Shown: one piece after another, positions 1-9,251 of the stretch
Position numbering within the stretch: the stretch's first letter is position 1
Layout of the letters: every line of letters begins with the position of its first letter
From: Pseudoglutamicibacter albus
GTDB taxonomy: Bacteria; Actinomycetota; Actinomycetes; Actinomycetales; Micrococcaceae
Length of the DNA stretch: 64,000 nucleotides
Assembly (NCBI RefSeq): GCF_022346425.1
Contig: NZ_JAKRCW010000007.1
Span: 1-64,000 of the forward strand
Direction: 5' to 3'
The notes under the pieces: generated by a model
Seen by the model: the letters and a program-made list of their open reading frames with translations, nothing else
Database searches by the model: none
Told to the model about the DNA's origin: nothing
Position numbers and translations under genes: made by a program

Positions 1-114
1 CAACGGAGCAACAGCCGCCACCAACTGACGAACCAAACCACCCAAATCATCATTCGACCCAGACGTCTTCTGATTCAACGTAGCCAACGTCTGCGAACCC
101 ATATCAAACTTCAT
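1..114 (-). CDS. WXG100-like T7SS substrate, N-terminal fragment (partial)
   Basis: Thirty-eight codons are visible, starting at an ATG (114-112) preceded by a GAAGGGAG-type ribosome binding site about 9 bases upstream; the rest lies beyond the left edge. The peptide begins MKFDMGSQTLATLNQKTSGS and continues into an amphipathic stretch, like the first helix of WXG100/ESAT-6 family proteins, which are small helical hairpins exported by type VII secretion. The WXG turn itself is not in the window, so family membership is inferred from the start and from the divergent EccD/EccC operon 365 bases away. Confidence 0.6.
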   Translation of the reverse strand, partial: MKFDMGSQTLATLNQKTSGSNDDLGGLVRQLVAAVAPL

Positions 115-478
115 AAAACTACTCCCTTCAAAACCAAAACAACCAACACATCAACCCAAACCCCACACCCACAAAACAAGGCGCGAAACCCGAGCCAACG
201 CACGCCACCCTAACCCGCACCACCACCAGAAAACACCCCAAAAACCCAAAAACTCTAGAAATTTGAAATAACGTTAAGCTCAGCCGCGACTCGCAACAAC
301 AGATCCGAATAATCAGCGATACCCCTTGAAACAACAGGGCAGCACATGAGACACATCGGAGACACACAGGAGTTCGCGTCATACTACTTTTGGCCGACCT
401 TAAGCTGCTTGTAACATGACTCATGCATAATTGGCCGCGCGATCACCTCTGCTTCTGTGAATGCGCTAAAGGAGAACC
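115..478. other. Divergent intergenic region of the T7SS locus
   Basis: A 364-base non-coding stretch separates the WXG100-like gene from the secretion operon. It is A/C-rich near the WXG100 side and becomes AT-richer around 245-275. A CATAAT hexamer at 425-430, about 50 bases upstream of the first operon gene, could be a -10 element, but I see no convincing -35 at the right distance. Open frames here have no ribosome binding site and no recognisable product. Confidence 0.5.
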
Positions 479-766
479 ATGCAGAACCATGACGAGCAGA
501 TTCTCGAATCAGTAGCTGTTCGTCGGCAGCGACTCAGCCTCGCACTCTTATACGGCAACGACCGGCGCCGACGCACATTCACCTCCGGAATCAAACACAT
601 TGTGATCGGACTGATCATCGCGGCCCTCATCTGCGCCGGCTGCGTCGGCTTCTCCTTCATCTCCAACCTGTTTAAAGAACAAAACGAACGTATGAATCGC
701 GCCTCGACACCCACCGAGACACCCATTTCAATAGAGCGCACCGTCGGCGAGGTTGCCCCATGGTGA
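479..766 (+). CDS. Small single-pass membrane protein of the T7SS operon
   Basis: A 95-residue protein with a basic N-terminus (arginine-rich near residues 28-33), one hydrophobic segment at about residues 40-65 that includes a cysteine pair region, and a short polar C-terminus, so a single-pass membrane topology is likely. The ATG follows a good AAAGGAGAA ribosome binding site. The TGA stop overlaps the eccD ATG by 7 bases, indicating translational coupling. I do not recognise the family; its place as first gene of an eccD-minD-eccC operon suggests an accessory part of the secretion complex. It is not a WXG100 protein. Confidence 0.7.
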   Translation: MQNHDEQILESVAVRRQRLSLALLYGNDRRRRTFTSGIKHIVIGLIIAALICAGCVGFSFISNLFKEQNERMNRASTPTETPISIERTVGEVAPW

Positions 767-2082
767 GCACCGGATACCGCAGAGTCACTGTCTTAGCTAC
801 AGACCGCAATATAGAAATGCTCCTACCGGCAGGTGTCAGCGTTGGCGAGCTCATCCCGCAGATCCTCAGACACACCTGCGCCGGCAACAAAGCCGCCCCA
901 CAAGAGCTGACCCTCACCCCGGTGGGTGGCGGTAGCCTCGCCCTCCACGAAACCCTCGCTGACGCGAAAATCACTGACGGCGCTCTCATCCGGCTAGATC
1001 GCCGCGACGAGGTCGTCCGCTCCCCGGTTGTCTATGACCTCGCAGACACCAGCGCCGAACTCACGGCGGGGCAATCTGCCACGGTGAGCTTCTCAAAATC
1101 GCGGCTGCTCAGCACAGCACTCGTCGTATTGCTCGCGGTGCCGCTAGCGCTCAGCCTTCTACCGGACCCTGGTAGCGCAACATTCCTTACCTGGGGACTC
1201 ACAGCGGCGGTCCTTCCTCTCATCGCGATGACGGCTATCGATCACCGCTGGTGGCGCACCGACATCGAACTCACCACTGTCTCGGCAGCCCTTCTGACCC
1301 TCACAGTGTTCTTCGCCGAACCCGAGCCGTTCCTCGGGTGGATGATCGTCAACGCGTGGATCGCAGCCACACTTCTAGCCCTTGGGATCAACCACAGGGC
1401 GTGGCAAACAGCACTCATTACAGGTATTGCCTCGCTCATGACAGTGGGCGTGTGGTATCTAGGTTTCATCCTCAACCTTGGCGACATGCATCTAGGGCTC
1501 TGGATGCTCACTATCAGCGGCATCCTGGTTGGCATCATTCCCCGCATCGCCCTCATCTTGTCCGGCCTCACACGTGTGGATGATGACCTCGCCGACGGCA
1601 AACGCCCCTACCGCAGCGACGTAGCCTCACGCGTGAGGCGCGCACACGCCGGCATGGCCATCTTGATATGGCTCATGTGCTTCACGATGCTCACAGCAGT
1701 CTTCCTGCTAGGGCCTTCCGGGAACGATCCCTGGGTCACTGCGCTCGTTCTGATCACGATCGCGTTAGTGTCCTTGCGTTCCCGCCACATGCCGTTAGTT
1801 GCAGAGAGAACCTGCATGCTGGGTTCCGCGATCGTCGGCGGTGTGTTCTGGGTGAGCTTGTCCTCCGTTTCGATACCGGCGTGGATCATGCCGTTGACGC
1901 TCGCCCTGCTGATCGTCGTGATCCTGACACAGCCGCTATGGCGTATGCCAGAGCATGTGGCCGCGGGCCTGCGTCTAACGGCCCGCCGTTTCGAAACCTT
2001 GCTGACCTTGTCTATTTTCCCTGTCCTGGTGGGCGCGTTCGGACTGTATGCGCGCCTGATCGAGTCCTTTACCGGTCAGTAG
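760..2082 (+). CDS. eccD: Type VII secretion integral membrane protein EccD
   Basis: A 440-residue protein with a ubiquitin-like (YukD-type) N-terminal domain at about residues 1-85, followed from about residue 112 by roughly eleven hydrophobic segments, which is the standard EccD layout. In ESX systems EccD forms the membrane vestibule of the secretion pore with EccB, EccC and EccE. The start ATG overlaps the preceding stop. Length is slightly below the usual 450-510. Neighbouring minD-like and eccC genes support the call. EccB, EccE and a mycosin protease are not in the window and may lie to the left or elsewhere. Confidence 0.85.
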   Translation: MVSTGYRRVTVLATDRNIEMLLPAGVSVGELIPQILRHTCAGNKAAPQELTLTPVGGGSLALHETLADAKITDGALIRLDRRDEVVRSPVVYDLADTSAELTAGQSATVSFSKSRLLSTALVVLLAVPLALSLLPDPGSATFLTWGLTAAVLPLIAMTAIDHRWWRTDIELTTVSAALLTLTVFFAEPEPFLGWMIVNAWIAATLLALGINHRAWQTALITGIASLMTVGVWYLGFILNLGDMHLGLWMLTISGILVGIIPRIALILSGLTRVDDDLADGKRPYRSDVASRVRRAHAGMAILIWLMCFTMLTAVFLLGPSGNDPWVTALVLITIALVSLRSRHMPLVAERTCMLGSAIVGGVFWVSLSSVSIPAWIMPLTLALLIVVILTQPLWRMPEHVAAGLRLTARRFETLLTLSIFPVLVGAFGLYARLIESFTGQ

Positions 2083-2109
2083 CCCGCAGGAAAGGTGAAA
2101 GGCCCGAGA

Positions 2110-3102
2110 ATGTACTCTAAGTCCACGATGCCAGCCAATCCCTTGAGAAAGAGGAACCCGGCCCGCCCCGAGAAGAAAGCCGCGGTGCCTAGGTACACCA
2201 CAACCACGCCTGGAGATTCCTGGTGGGTTCGCGCGACGCGCTCGGTCGTGAACCTGGTGGTGTCAGACCCGTTCCCGGAGGCCTACCAGCGGGCACTCAA
2301 AGGCTGCCAGACCTCGGTGCTCACGGGCCGCCGAATCGGCATCACGAGCCCCCTGGGAGGCTCCGGTGCGAGCTCAACTGTGGCTCTGTTGGGGCATCAG
2401 TTAGCGGATAGCCGCAAAGAACCCACGCTTGTGGTGGATGTGCTCAACCGTGACGGCGCCACCCTGCGTAGGCTCGGGCCACGCAACCCGCGAAAGGTGA
2501 GTGAGGACAAAGGGCTTGAGCGGCTCTCTGAACTCATGAACCAAAGGGATGTTCCCGTCCACCAGCACTTTCATACATATTCTGATGAGATCTCCCGGCA
2601 CCTGCGTTTCTTGCCGTGGGGAGATAGCGACGAGCGGCTCGATGACAGAGCCCTAATGCAGAACACCTTCCAGTTCTTGTCCCAGACTGCTGCGGTTACG
2701 CTTCTTGACCTGCCGATGAGCGATCACGTGATGCACGCCTTCTATCCGGGCTTGCACGCGCTGATCGTTCCGATCCCGATGTACCCGGCTGCGGTCGATG
2801 TTGCCGAGTCCTTCTGTAACTACATTCACCATAGCTACCCGCACGTAGCGCTCGTGCCAGTCATGGTTGACAGCATCCACGCATCAAAGCGGCAAGTCAG
2901 ACTCACCAAACAATCCGTGCGTCACACCAACCTGCGTTCCCACTTGCCGATCAGCCGTAAAACCAACCTGCCAGAACTGAGCTTTGACGCTCACGTCGCC
3001 ACCGGTGGCCGTTTGAATATGGAGCTGCTCTCAGAACGGGAGCGCCTGCAAGTGGCCCAGCTCGGGGCAACCGTGCTCTCCGTCGCGAAAGCTACATCAT
3101 GA
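2110..3102 (+). CDS. T7SS-linked MinD/TadZ-like protein with degenerate Walker A
   Basis: About 330 residues with a P-loop NTPase fold signature. The phosphate-binding loop reads SPLGGSGASS where MinD/ParA has KGGxGKT, so both lysines are missing; GGxGAS is closer to the CpaE/TadZ/Ssd group. A following hydrophobic strand (TLVVDV) matches the position of the usual Walker A' strand. I prefer ATG 2110, spaced 7 bases from GAAAGG, over GTG 2095. The gene sits between eccD and eccC and overlaps eccC by 4 bases (ATGA), implying a structural or localisation role in the secretion complex, like EspI-type proteins. Loss of ATPase activity is an inference from the motif. Confidence 0.75.
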   Translation: MYSKSTMPANPLRKRNPARPEKKAAVPRYTTTTPGDSWWVRATRSVVNLVVSDPFPEAYQRALKGCQTSVLTGRRIGITSPLGGSGASSTVALLGHQLADSRKEPTLVVDVLNRDGATLRRLGPRNPRKVSEDKGLERLSELMNQRDVPVHQHFHTYSDEISRHLRFLPWGDSDERLDDRALMQNTFQFLSQTAAVTLLDLPMSDHVMHAFYPGLHALIVPIPMYPAAVDVAESFCNYIHHSYPHVALVPVMVDSIHASKRQVRLTKQSVRHTNLRSHLPISRKTNLPELSFDAHVATGGRLNMELLSERERLQVAQLGATVLSVAKATS

Positions 3103-6100
3103 CCACACACAGCCGATCCCTGACTGCCCTGGAAGACAACGGACTGTTCCACCGCCCGGCTCGCTCCGAGCCACCCGCAGCGGAACCCGAGCTTGAGACG
3201 GTCCGCCGCCCGCCCTTGATCGAAGACGGTGGAGCCGGCAACATGGGGTTCCTCGGCCTCATCCCGCTCTTGGGTATGGCTGGCTCGATGACGGTCATGA
3301 TGCTGTTCCGGGGCTCCCCTTTCGCGGCGGTTGGAGCGCTCATGATGATCGTGACCGTGATCGGCGCGATCGTCATGATGACCTCGCAAAATGGTAAACA
3401 GACCCGCCGCCGCAAACAGTTGCGCGACAACTACCTTGAATACCTCGAAGAACGCCACCACGAGTTGCGTACAGCAGAAGACGAACGGCGTTCCCGAGCC
3501 CAAATAACTGACCCGCGCACCAACGCACTCGTCGAGTTGATCTTCACCCCATCGCGGCTGTGGGAGCGGCGCCGCCAACACAGCGACTACCTCAATGTTC
3601 GATGCGGCATCGGCGATGCCACGGGTGTCGAGTTCCGCCTTGAAGGTGAGGACCAGTCGTTAGAAAGCACTGACCCTCACCTCGAACAGCAACTCGATGT
3701 TCTCCAAGACCGTTTCTCCACGACCCCAGACATGCCGTTGCTGGTTCACCTGGGCGCCGACCACACGGTCTCAGTCATCGGGGATAACGAGTTCTGCGAT
3801 CAAGCGATCCGCAACCTGGTCCTGCAGGCGGTTGCGCTTCACTCCCCTGAAGACCTCCAGCTCGCGTTCCTCGTGCCGACGGTTCACCGCGATAAGTGGG
3901 AGTGGGTGCGTAGGCTCCCCCACATTCTCGACCAAGACCAACCAACCGCTTTCGGCCCCGTGCCACGCATCTGCGAGACGATGCCGGAGCTGGCATCTCT
4001 GCTGCGCAGCAACATCCAGCGCCGCTACCAGGCGACCGCTGAGCTACGGCGCACACCGGCGGACTACACGGTTGTAAACCTCAACCAGCCGCGTCTGCTC
4101 ATCGTCGATCTGCGGCATAGTGGCCCGGTAGAGAACTTCAGTGCAGGCACCGCAACGGACCTAGAGATGATGGGCATCACCGTCATCCACGCGCTACGCA
4201 ATCAGCTCGAAGAACCCGGCGATGTGTCAGCACGCCTCGTACAAAGCAACAGGGCCGTCCCCAACAACAATGTTGGGCAAGATAACGGAAGTGGACGAGG
4301 CCGCAGAGCGGGCCTGGGTAGTAAGACTGGCATAGGTAGTTGGGCTGGTCTGGGTAATTGGGCCGGGTTTAGGAACGATGCCGCGGCCAGCGAGGTGGAC
4401 CTTGAGGCCGCCGCGGAAGTTGAGGTTCAGCGTCTGGACTCTGATGGTTCCGTAGCACAACGTCTCAAGGGTGTTTTGGATGATTCCGATGTTGCCTTAG
4501 CCCAGTCAATCTCCCGCGTGTTGGCCCCGCTGCGGCTCTCTCACGATTCCCTTGAGCACTCCGAGCAACAAGCCGGTATGAAGTTCACTCAACTGCTGGG
4601 CCTCAAGGAGCTCAACGAATCGCATTTGCAGGCGGCGTGGGAGCCGAACTTCGGCCCTGACTTCCTTACCGTGCCTATCGGTTTGGATCAGCAAGGCAAG
4701 CCTGTTCGCCTGGACATCAAGGAGGCCGCCCAGCACGGTATGGGCCCGCACGGGCTGTGCGTAGGCGCAACGGGTTCGGGTAAGTCCGAGCTTCTGCGAA
4801 CACTGGTGCTCGGTTTGGCTTTGACCCACTCCCCTGAACAGCTCAACCTGGTTCTGGTCGACTATAAGGGTGGTGCGACCTTCGCCCCGTTCAAGGGCAT
4901 CCCGCATGTCTCCGGTATCGTCACCAACCTCGCTGACGATGTGTCGCTCGTGGACCGCATCTATGCGAGCCTTGAAGGTGAGATCCTACGGCGTCAGGAA
5001 CAGTTGAAAGCCGCAGGCAACATCGCCTCCATCACCGACTATCAGCGGGCACGTCGCCGCAACCGCAATCTGCCGGTCATGCCGCACCTGTTCCTCGTGA
5101 TTGACGAGTTCGGTGAGCTACTGACCGCGCAACCCGATTTCATCGACTTGTTCATGTCGATCGGTCGTATTGGCCGCTCGATCGGTGTGCATCTGCTCCT
5201 CAGTTCCCAACGCCTCGAAGCCGGCAAGCTGCGCGGCCTCGACACCTACCTGTCCTATCGGCTCGGTCTACGCACACTTTCTGAAGCTGAATCCCGCACC
5301 GTGCTCGAAACAACGGACGCCTTCCACCTGCCGCCGCTGCCTGGCTACGGCTACCTCAAAGTGGATACGACCGTGTATGAGCAGTTCAAAGCCGGTTACG
5401 TCTCTGGCCCGCTAGCGATCGAAACCGCAGAAGATGAGGTGACCAAGGAACCCACCGTACCCGTCGTGCTGATCGATCAGTACTATTCACAGAACTTCAT
5501 CACCATGGCCCAGGATTATGACGAGGCCGAGGACGAAGCGGAAGCCACGAAGCCCGCCACCCAGTCGGATGATGAGGATGCCGAAGGGCCCACCGTCTTG
5601 AGCGCATCCGTTGCCATGATGAGCAAGTACCCCGCCGTGACCGACCCCATCTGGCTTCCGCCTTTGCCGGATAAGGTCACCCTGGATCAAGCGCTCTCGA
5701 TGCCGCCGGAACCTGCCGCGATTTCTGGCCAGCTCGCCGGGGAGACATCACACAGCCTCCCGGTTCCGATCGGGATTTTGGATGACCCAGCGCACCAGTG
5801 GCAAGGGCGTTGGGAACTCGACCTAGCCCACTCGGGCGGCCACATCGCGATCCTCGGTGGGCCTTCAACCGGCAAGTCCACGCTCCTGCGCACGATCGCG
5901 CTCTCGCTGGCCTTGGAGAACTCACCGCGCGAAATAACCCTCTACGGTTTGGACCTGCGCGGCTCAGGCCTGCTCGCAATCGAGGGCCTTCCCCACACTG
6001 CCGGCGTCGCCGTGCGCACACGCCGCGAAGCGTTGCGGCGAACCTTGGAGGAAGTCACTGACCTGTTGACCGAACGCGAAGCGCTGTTCGAGTCGCTCCA

Positions 6101-7319
6101 CATCGACTCGGTCTCCACGATGCGTGAAATGTTCGCATCCGGCCGCCACCCCGAACTCGATGTGCGCGACGTCGTGGTGTTCGTGGACGGTTGGGGTGGT
6201 TTGATCGACGAGTTCGAAGACCTCCAGGATTCGCTCTACTCTCTCTTGACCCGCGGTAGCGGCTACGGGATCCACATCATCGCTACAGCCACCCGCTGGA
6301 ACGAAGTCCGGATGGCGCAGCAATCCTTCTTCGGGACCCGCCTGGAGATGCGGCTGACCGAACCATCGGACTCGATGCACGGCTCCAAGACCGCGGCGCA
6401 CCTGCCTAAGAACAAGCCGGGCCGTGGCTTCAACATCGACGGACGTATCGGCCAGATCGCGCTACCACGCATCGATGACGAGCCAAGCGATGACGGCCTC
6501 ACCAAGGCATTCAGGGAAGCGGTCGAGTACGTCAAACTCCACTATCGCGAACAGACCCCGCGCACCGTGCGCCTGTTGCCGACCCACATCAACGTGGACC
6601 AGCTGCCGCCTTCATCAACTCCGGGGCTTTTGCGCTTTGGCGTTATGGAACGCAATCAGGCAATCCGCTATCTGGACTTCATCGGCCGCGAACCACACCT
6701 TGCGGTACTTGCGGATGAGGAAGCCGGCAAGACGAGCCTGTTGCGTCTGCTCGCCCACGAACTCATGAGCCAATACAGCTCAGAAGAGCTCGTGTTCGCG
6801 GTCTTTGATCCGCGCCGTGACCTGCAGAACGCGATCCCGGAGGAATACCTCGGCGGATACGCAGCTACCTCGATGCATGCTGAACAGCTCACCGCTGCGG
6901 TGGTCAAAGAGGTGCAGTCCCGTGTGCAAGCCGACCCGCTCGCCCAACAGAAGGCTGGCTTCGAAGGGCCGCGGATTGTGTTGCTCGTGGACGACTACGA
7001 CGTCCTCACCGCAGGGGCGGCCTCACCGCTTCACGCGTTCACCCCATTCCTCGCGATGAGCACCGACATCGGCTTGCATGTGGCACTCACCCGTCGCGTC
7101 CGTGGCGCATCACGCACCATGTATGAGCCGTTCTTCGCATCACTGCGTGAAGCCGGTGCCGTGACTCTGCTCATGGACGGCGATAGCAGCGAAGGCCCGA
7201 TCATCGGGCGCATCCGGCCGCGCCACTTCCCTGCCGGCCGCGGTATGCTGATCCGCCCGAACGAAGGCCCACAAACCATCCAGGTAGCCACCCTCGACGC
7301 CGAGGAAGGCAACAACTAG
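3099..7319 (+). CDS. eccC: Type VII secretion ATPase EccC (three FtsK/SpoIIIE domains)
   Basis: 1406 residues. Two membrane segments lie at about residues 47-92. Three P-loops follow: GATGSGKS (about 555-562), GGPSTGKS (about 919-927) and EEAGKTS (about 1206-1212). The first domain has a complete Walker B (FLVIDEFGEL); the second (FVDGWGG) and third (LLVDDYD) lack the glutamate after the aspartate. This fits EccC/EssC, the motor and substrate-recognition ATPase of type VII secretion. An odd Gly/Trp-rich insert with repeated G-W-A-G-L/F patterns occupies about residues 395-430. There is no FHA domain, unlike the ATPase at the right end of the window. The start overlaps the preceding stop. Confidence 0.93.
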   Translation: MTTHSRSLTALEDNGLFHRPARSEPPAAEPELETVRRPPLIEDGGAGNMGFLGLIPLLGMAGSMTVMMLFRGSPFAAVGALMMIVTVIGAIVMMTSQNGKQTRRRKQLRDNYLEYLEERHHELRTAEDERRSRAQITDPRTNALVELIFTPSRLWERRRQHSDYLNVRCGIGDATGVEFRLEGEDQSLESTDPHLEQQLDVLQDRFSTTPDMPLLVHLGADHTVSVIGDNEFCDQAIRNLVLQAVALHSPEDLQLAFLVPTVHRDKWEWVRRLPHILDQDQPTAFGPVPRICETMPELASLLRSNIQRRYQATAELRRTPADYTVVNLNQPRLLIVDLRHSGPVENFSAGTATDLEMMGITVIHALRNQLEEPGDVSARLVQSNRAVPNNNVGQDNGSGRGRRAGLGSKTGIGSWAGLGNWAGFRNDAAASEVDLEAAAEVEVQRLDSDGSVAQRLKGVLDDSDVALAQSISRVLAPLRLSHDSLEHSEQQAGMKFTQLLGLKELNESHLQAAWEPNFGPDFLTVPIGLDQQGKPVRLDIKEAAQHGMGPHGLCVGATGSGKSELLRTLVLGLALTHSPEQLNLVLVDYKGGATFAPFKGIPHVSGIVTNLADDVSLVDRIYASLEGEILRRQEQLKAAGNIASITDYQRARRRNRNLPVMPHLFLVIDEFGELLTAQPDFIDLFMSIGRIGRSIGVHLLLSSQRLEAGKLRGLDTYLSYRLGLRTLSEAESRTVLETTDAFHLPPLPGYGYLKVDTTVYEQFKAGYVSGPLAIETAEDEVTKEPTVPVVLIDQYYSQNFITMAQDYDEAEDEAEATKPATQSDDEDAEGPTVLSASVAMMSKYPAVTDPIWLPPLPDKVTLDQALSMPPEPAAISGQLAGETSHSLPVPIGILDDPAHQWQGRWELDLAHSGGHIAILGGPSTGKSTLLRTIALSLALENSPREITLYGLDLRGSGLLAIEGLPHTAGVAVRTRREALRRTLEEVTDLLTEREALFESLHIDSVSTMREMFASGRHPELDVRDVVVFVDGWGGLIDEFEDLQDSLYSLLTRGSGYGIHIIATATRWNEVRMAQQSFFGTRLEMRLTEPSDSMHGSKTAAHLPKNKPGRGFNIDGRIGQIALPRIDDEPSDDGLTKAFREAVEYVKLHYREQTPRTVRLLPTHINVDQLPPSSTPGLLRFGVMERNQAIRYLDFIGREPHLAVLADEEAGKTSLLRLLAHELMSQYSSEELVFAVFDPRRDLQNAIPEEYLGGYAATSMHAEQLTAAVVKEVQSRVQADPLAQQKAGFEGPRIVLLVDDYDVLTAGAASPLHAFTPFLAMSTDIGLHVALTRRVRGASRTMYEPFFASLREAGAVTLLMDGDSSEGPIIGRIRPRHFPAGRGMLIRPNEGPQTIQVATLDAEEGNN
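4290..4380 (+). repeat. Gly/Trp-rich coding repeat inside eccC
   Basis: Imperfect repeats of roughly 18-21 bases built on GGTCTGGGTAATTGGGCC-like units encode a run of Gly-Leu-Gly-Ser/Asn-Trp-Ala-Gly motifs. They sit between the N-terminal EccC region and the first ATPase domain. Such an insert is not part of the EccC core and is probably a flexible linker grown by slippage. Confidence 0.6.
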
Positions 7320-7340
7320 CCCCTGTCCGCCGAATAACTG

Positions 7341-7420
7341 AATAACCCACTGGATACTGTAATAGCCCACTGGATGCTGTAAGACGGTTGAGATACGTCA
7401 AACGGGTTCAGATACGCCAA
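7341..7420. repeat. 20-bp tandem repeats downstream of eccC
   Basis: Two 20-base units at 7341-7360 and 7361-7380 differ at two positions (AATAACCCACTGGATACTGT and AATAGCCCACTGGATGCTGT). They are followed by two further related 20-base units at 7381-7400 and 7401-7420 sharing the pattern GGTT-AGATACG-CAA. The block lies between the eccC stop and the terminator hairpin. Confidence 0.75.
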
Positions 7421-7452
7421 GAGGGCGGTTCCTTTCGGAACCGCCCTCTTGG
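7417..7452. terminator. Bidirectional terminator between eccC and rpsA
   Basis: A perfect 16-bp stem (CCAAGAGGGCGGTTCC and its complement) closes on a TTTC loop. It lies between two converging genes, eccC and rpsA, and continues into a T-rich GGTTTAT on the plus side, so it can serve both. Confidence 0.85.
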
Positions 7453-7505
7453 TTTATCTACCCCGCTAGCGTGTCTGTGCCGCGCTCACGGGGCGGATGA
7501 TTCGC

Positions 7506-8984
7506 TTACTTGTTGCCGGTGAGCTTCTCACGCAGTGCAGCAAGGGCTTCATCGGATGCGAGCGTGCCGCTGTCTTCGGCGTCGCTCTGGTCCTCGGAGG
7601 AGTAGGAAGCTGGAGCTGGAACGGATGCCTGCTGTGCGCCGGCCTCTGCGTCCTTCTCGATTGCCTCTGCGACCTGCTTCTTGTGAGCCTCCCAGCGGGC
7701 CTGGGCTGCAGCGTACTGCTGCTCCCATTCTGCACGCTGAGTCTCGTAGCCCTCGAGCCATTCGTTGGTCTCTGGGTCGAAGCCCTCTGGGTACTTGTAG
7801 TTACCGGCCTCGTCGTACTCTGCGGCCATACCGTACAGAGCAGGGTCGAACTCGGTGCCCTCTGGGTCAACACCCTCGTTGGCCTGCTTGAGGGACAGCG
7901 AGATTCGGCGACGCTCGAGGTCGATGTCGATGACCTTGACGAAGATCTCCTGGCCCACCTGAACAACCTGCTCCGCGAGGTCAACGTGACGCTCAGCGAG
8001 CTCGGAGATGTGAACCAGACCCTCGATGCCGTCCTCAACGCGAACGAACGCGCCGAACGGAACGAGCTTGGTGACCTTACCAGGTACAACCTGACCCAGT
8101 GCGTGGGTGCGGGCGAAGGTCTGCCATGGGTCTTCCTGGGTTGCCTTGAGCGAGAGGGAAACACGCTCGCGGCTCATGTCTACCTCGAGGACCTCGACGG
8201 TAACCTTCTGGCCAACCTCGACAACCTCGGATGGGTGGTCGATGTGCTTCCAGGACAGCTCGGATACGTGAACCAGGCCGTCAACACCGCCCAGGTCAAC
8301 GAATGCACCGAAGTTGACGATGGAGGAGACAACGCCCTCGCGAACCTGGCCCTTTTCGAGCTTGTTGAGGAACTCGGTGCGGACCGCGGACTGGGTCTCT
8401 TCGAGCCATGCGCGGCGGGAGAGAACAACGTTGTTGCGGTGCTTGTCGAGCTCGATGATCTTCGCTTCAAGCTGCTGGCCGATGTACGGAGCCAAGTCGC
8501 GGACGCGACGCATCTCAACCAAGGAAGCAGGCAGGAAGCCACGCAGGCCGATGTCGAGGATGAGACCACCCTTGACAACCTCGATGACGGTACCGGTAAC
8601 GACGCCGTCTTCTTCCTTGACCTTCTCGATATCGCCCCAAGCACGCTCGTACTGTGCGCGCTTCTTGGAAAGGATCAGACGGCCTTCCTTGTCCTCCTTC
8701 GTCAGGACAAGTGCCTCAACCGTGTCGCCAACCTCGACGACATCGCTAGGGTCTACATCGTGCTTGATAGACAGCTCGCGGGACGGGATTACACCCTCGG
8801 TCTTGTAGCCGATATCCAGCAGAACTTCGTCATGATCAACCTTGACGACTTCACCTTCAACGAGATCGCCATCGTTGAAGTACTTGATGGTTGCGTCGAT
8901 AGCGGCGAGGAATTCCTCTTCCGAACCGATGTCGTTGACTGCGACCTGCGGGAGTCCGGTCTGATCCGGGTTCGTAGTGGTCAT
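7506..8984 (-). CDS. rpsA: 30S ribosomal protein S1
   Basis: 492 residues with four consecutive S1 RNA-binding domains between about residues 35 and 370, for example VNFGAFVDLGGVDGLVHVSE and VPFGAFVRVEDGIEGLVHIS. An acidic, Glu/Ala-rich C-terminal tail follows, as in other actinobacterial S1 proteins. S1 helps recruit mRNA to the 30S subunit. The gene follows the eis-like gene and polA in the same direction, the order known from mycobacteria (polA-rpsA). Here no coaE follows; the T7SS operon converges from the other side. Confidence 0.96.
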   Translation of the reverse strand: MTTTNPDQTGLPQVAVNDIGSEEEFLAAIDATIKYFNDGDLVEGEVVKVDHDEVLLDIGYKTEGVIPSRELSIKHDVDPSDVVEVGDTVEALVLTKEDKEGRLILSKKRAQYERAWGDIEKVKEEDGVVTGTVIEVVKGGLILDIGLRGFLPASLVEMRRVRDLAPYIGQQLEAKIIELDKHRNNVVLSRRAWLEETQSAVRTEFLNKLEKGQVREGVVSSIVNFGAFVDLGGVDGLVHVSELSWKHIDHPSEVVEVGQKVTVEVLEVDMSRERVSLSLKATQEDPWQTFARTHALGQVVPGKVTKLVPFGAFVRVEDGIEGLVHISELAERHVDLAEQVVQVGQEIFVKVIDIDLERRRISLSLKQANEGVDPEGTEFDPALYGMAAEYDEAGNYKYPEGFDPETNEWLEGYETQRAEWEQQYAAAQARWEAHKKQVAEAIEKDAEAGAQQASVPAPASYSSEDQSDAEDSGTLASDEALAALREKLTGNK

Positions 8985-9251
8985 GTAGTAGGGGCTCCGT
9001 TACGGATAGTAAATCGGTCAGAACAGCCGCGAATGTTTCGCTCAAAGTGTGCTGCTCTGAAGTAGTGAACAATATGGAATTGCGCACGCGTGATGGCACG
9101 CAAAGTGCACAACTCAACCAAGTCTATGCTATGGGGATAATTCAGTCAATGAAGTATGAGCTTCTTTTACTGCTGCCACGCGGCAGGGCTCTGCCCAATG
9201 TCAAGACCCCATCATCAAGACCCTGCCCATCATGACCAGGCAACCGGAACA

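Noticed and set aside
7497-9065. A 522-residue plus-strand open frame opposite rpsA
   Set aside because: It is fully antisense to ribosomal protein S1, and its Leu/Asp/Asn-rich composition mirrors S1 codons; no ribosome site.
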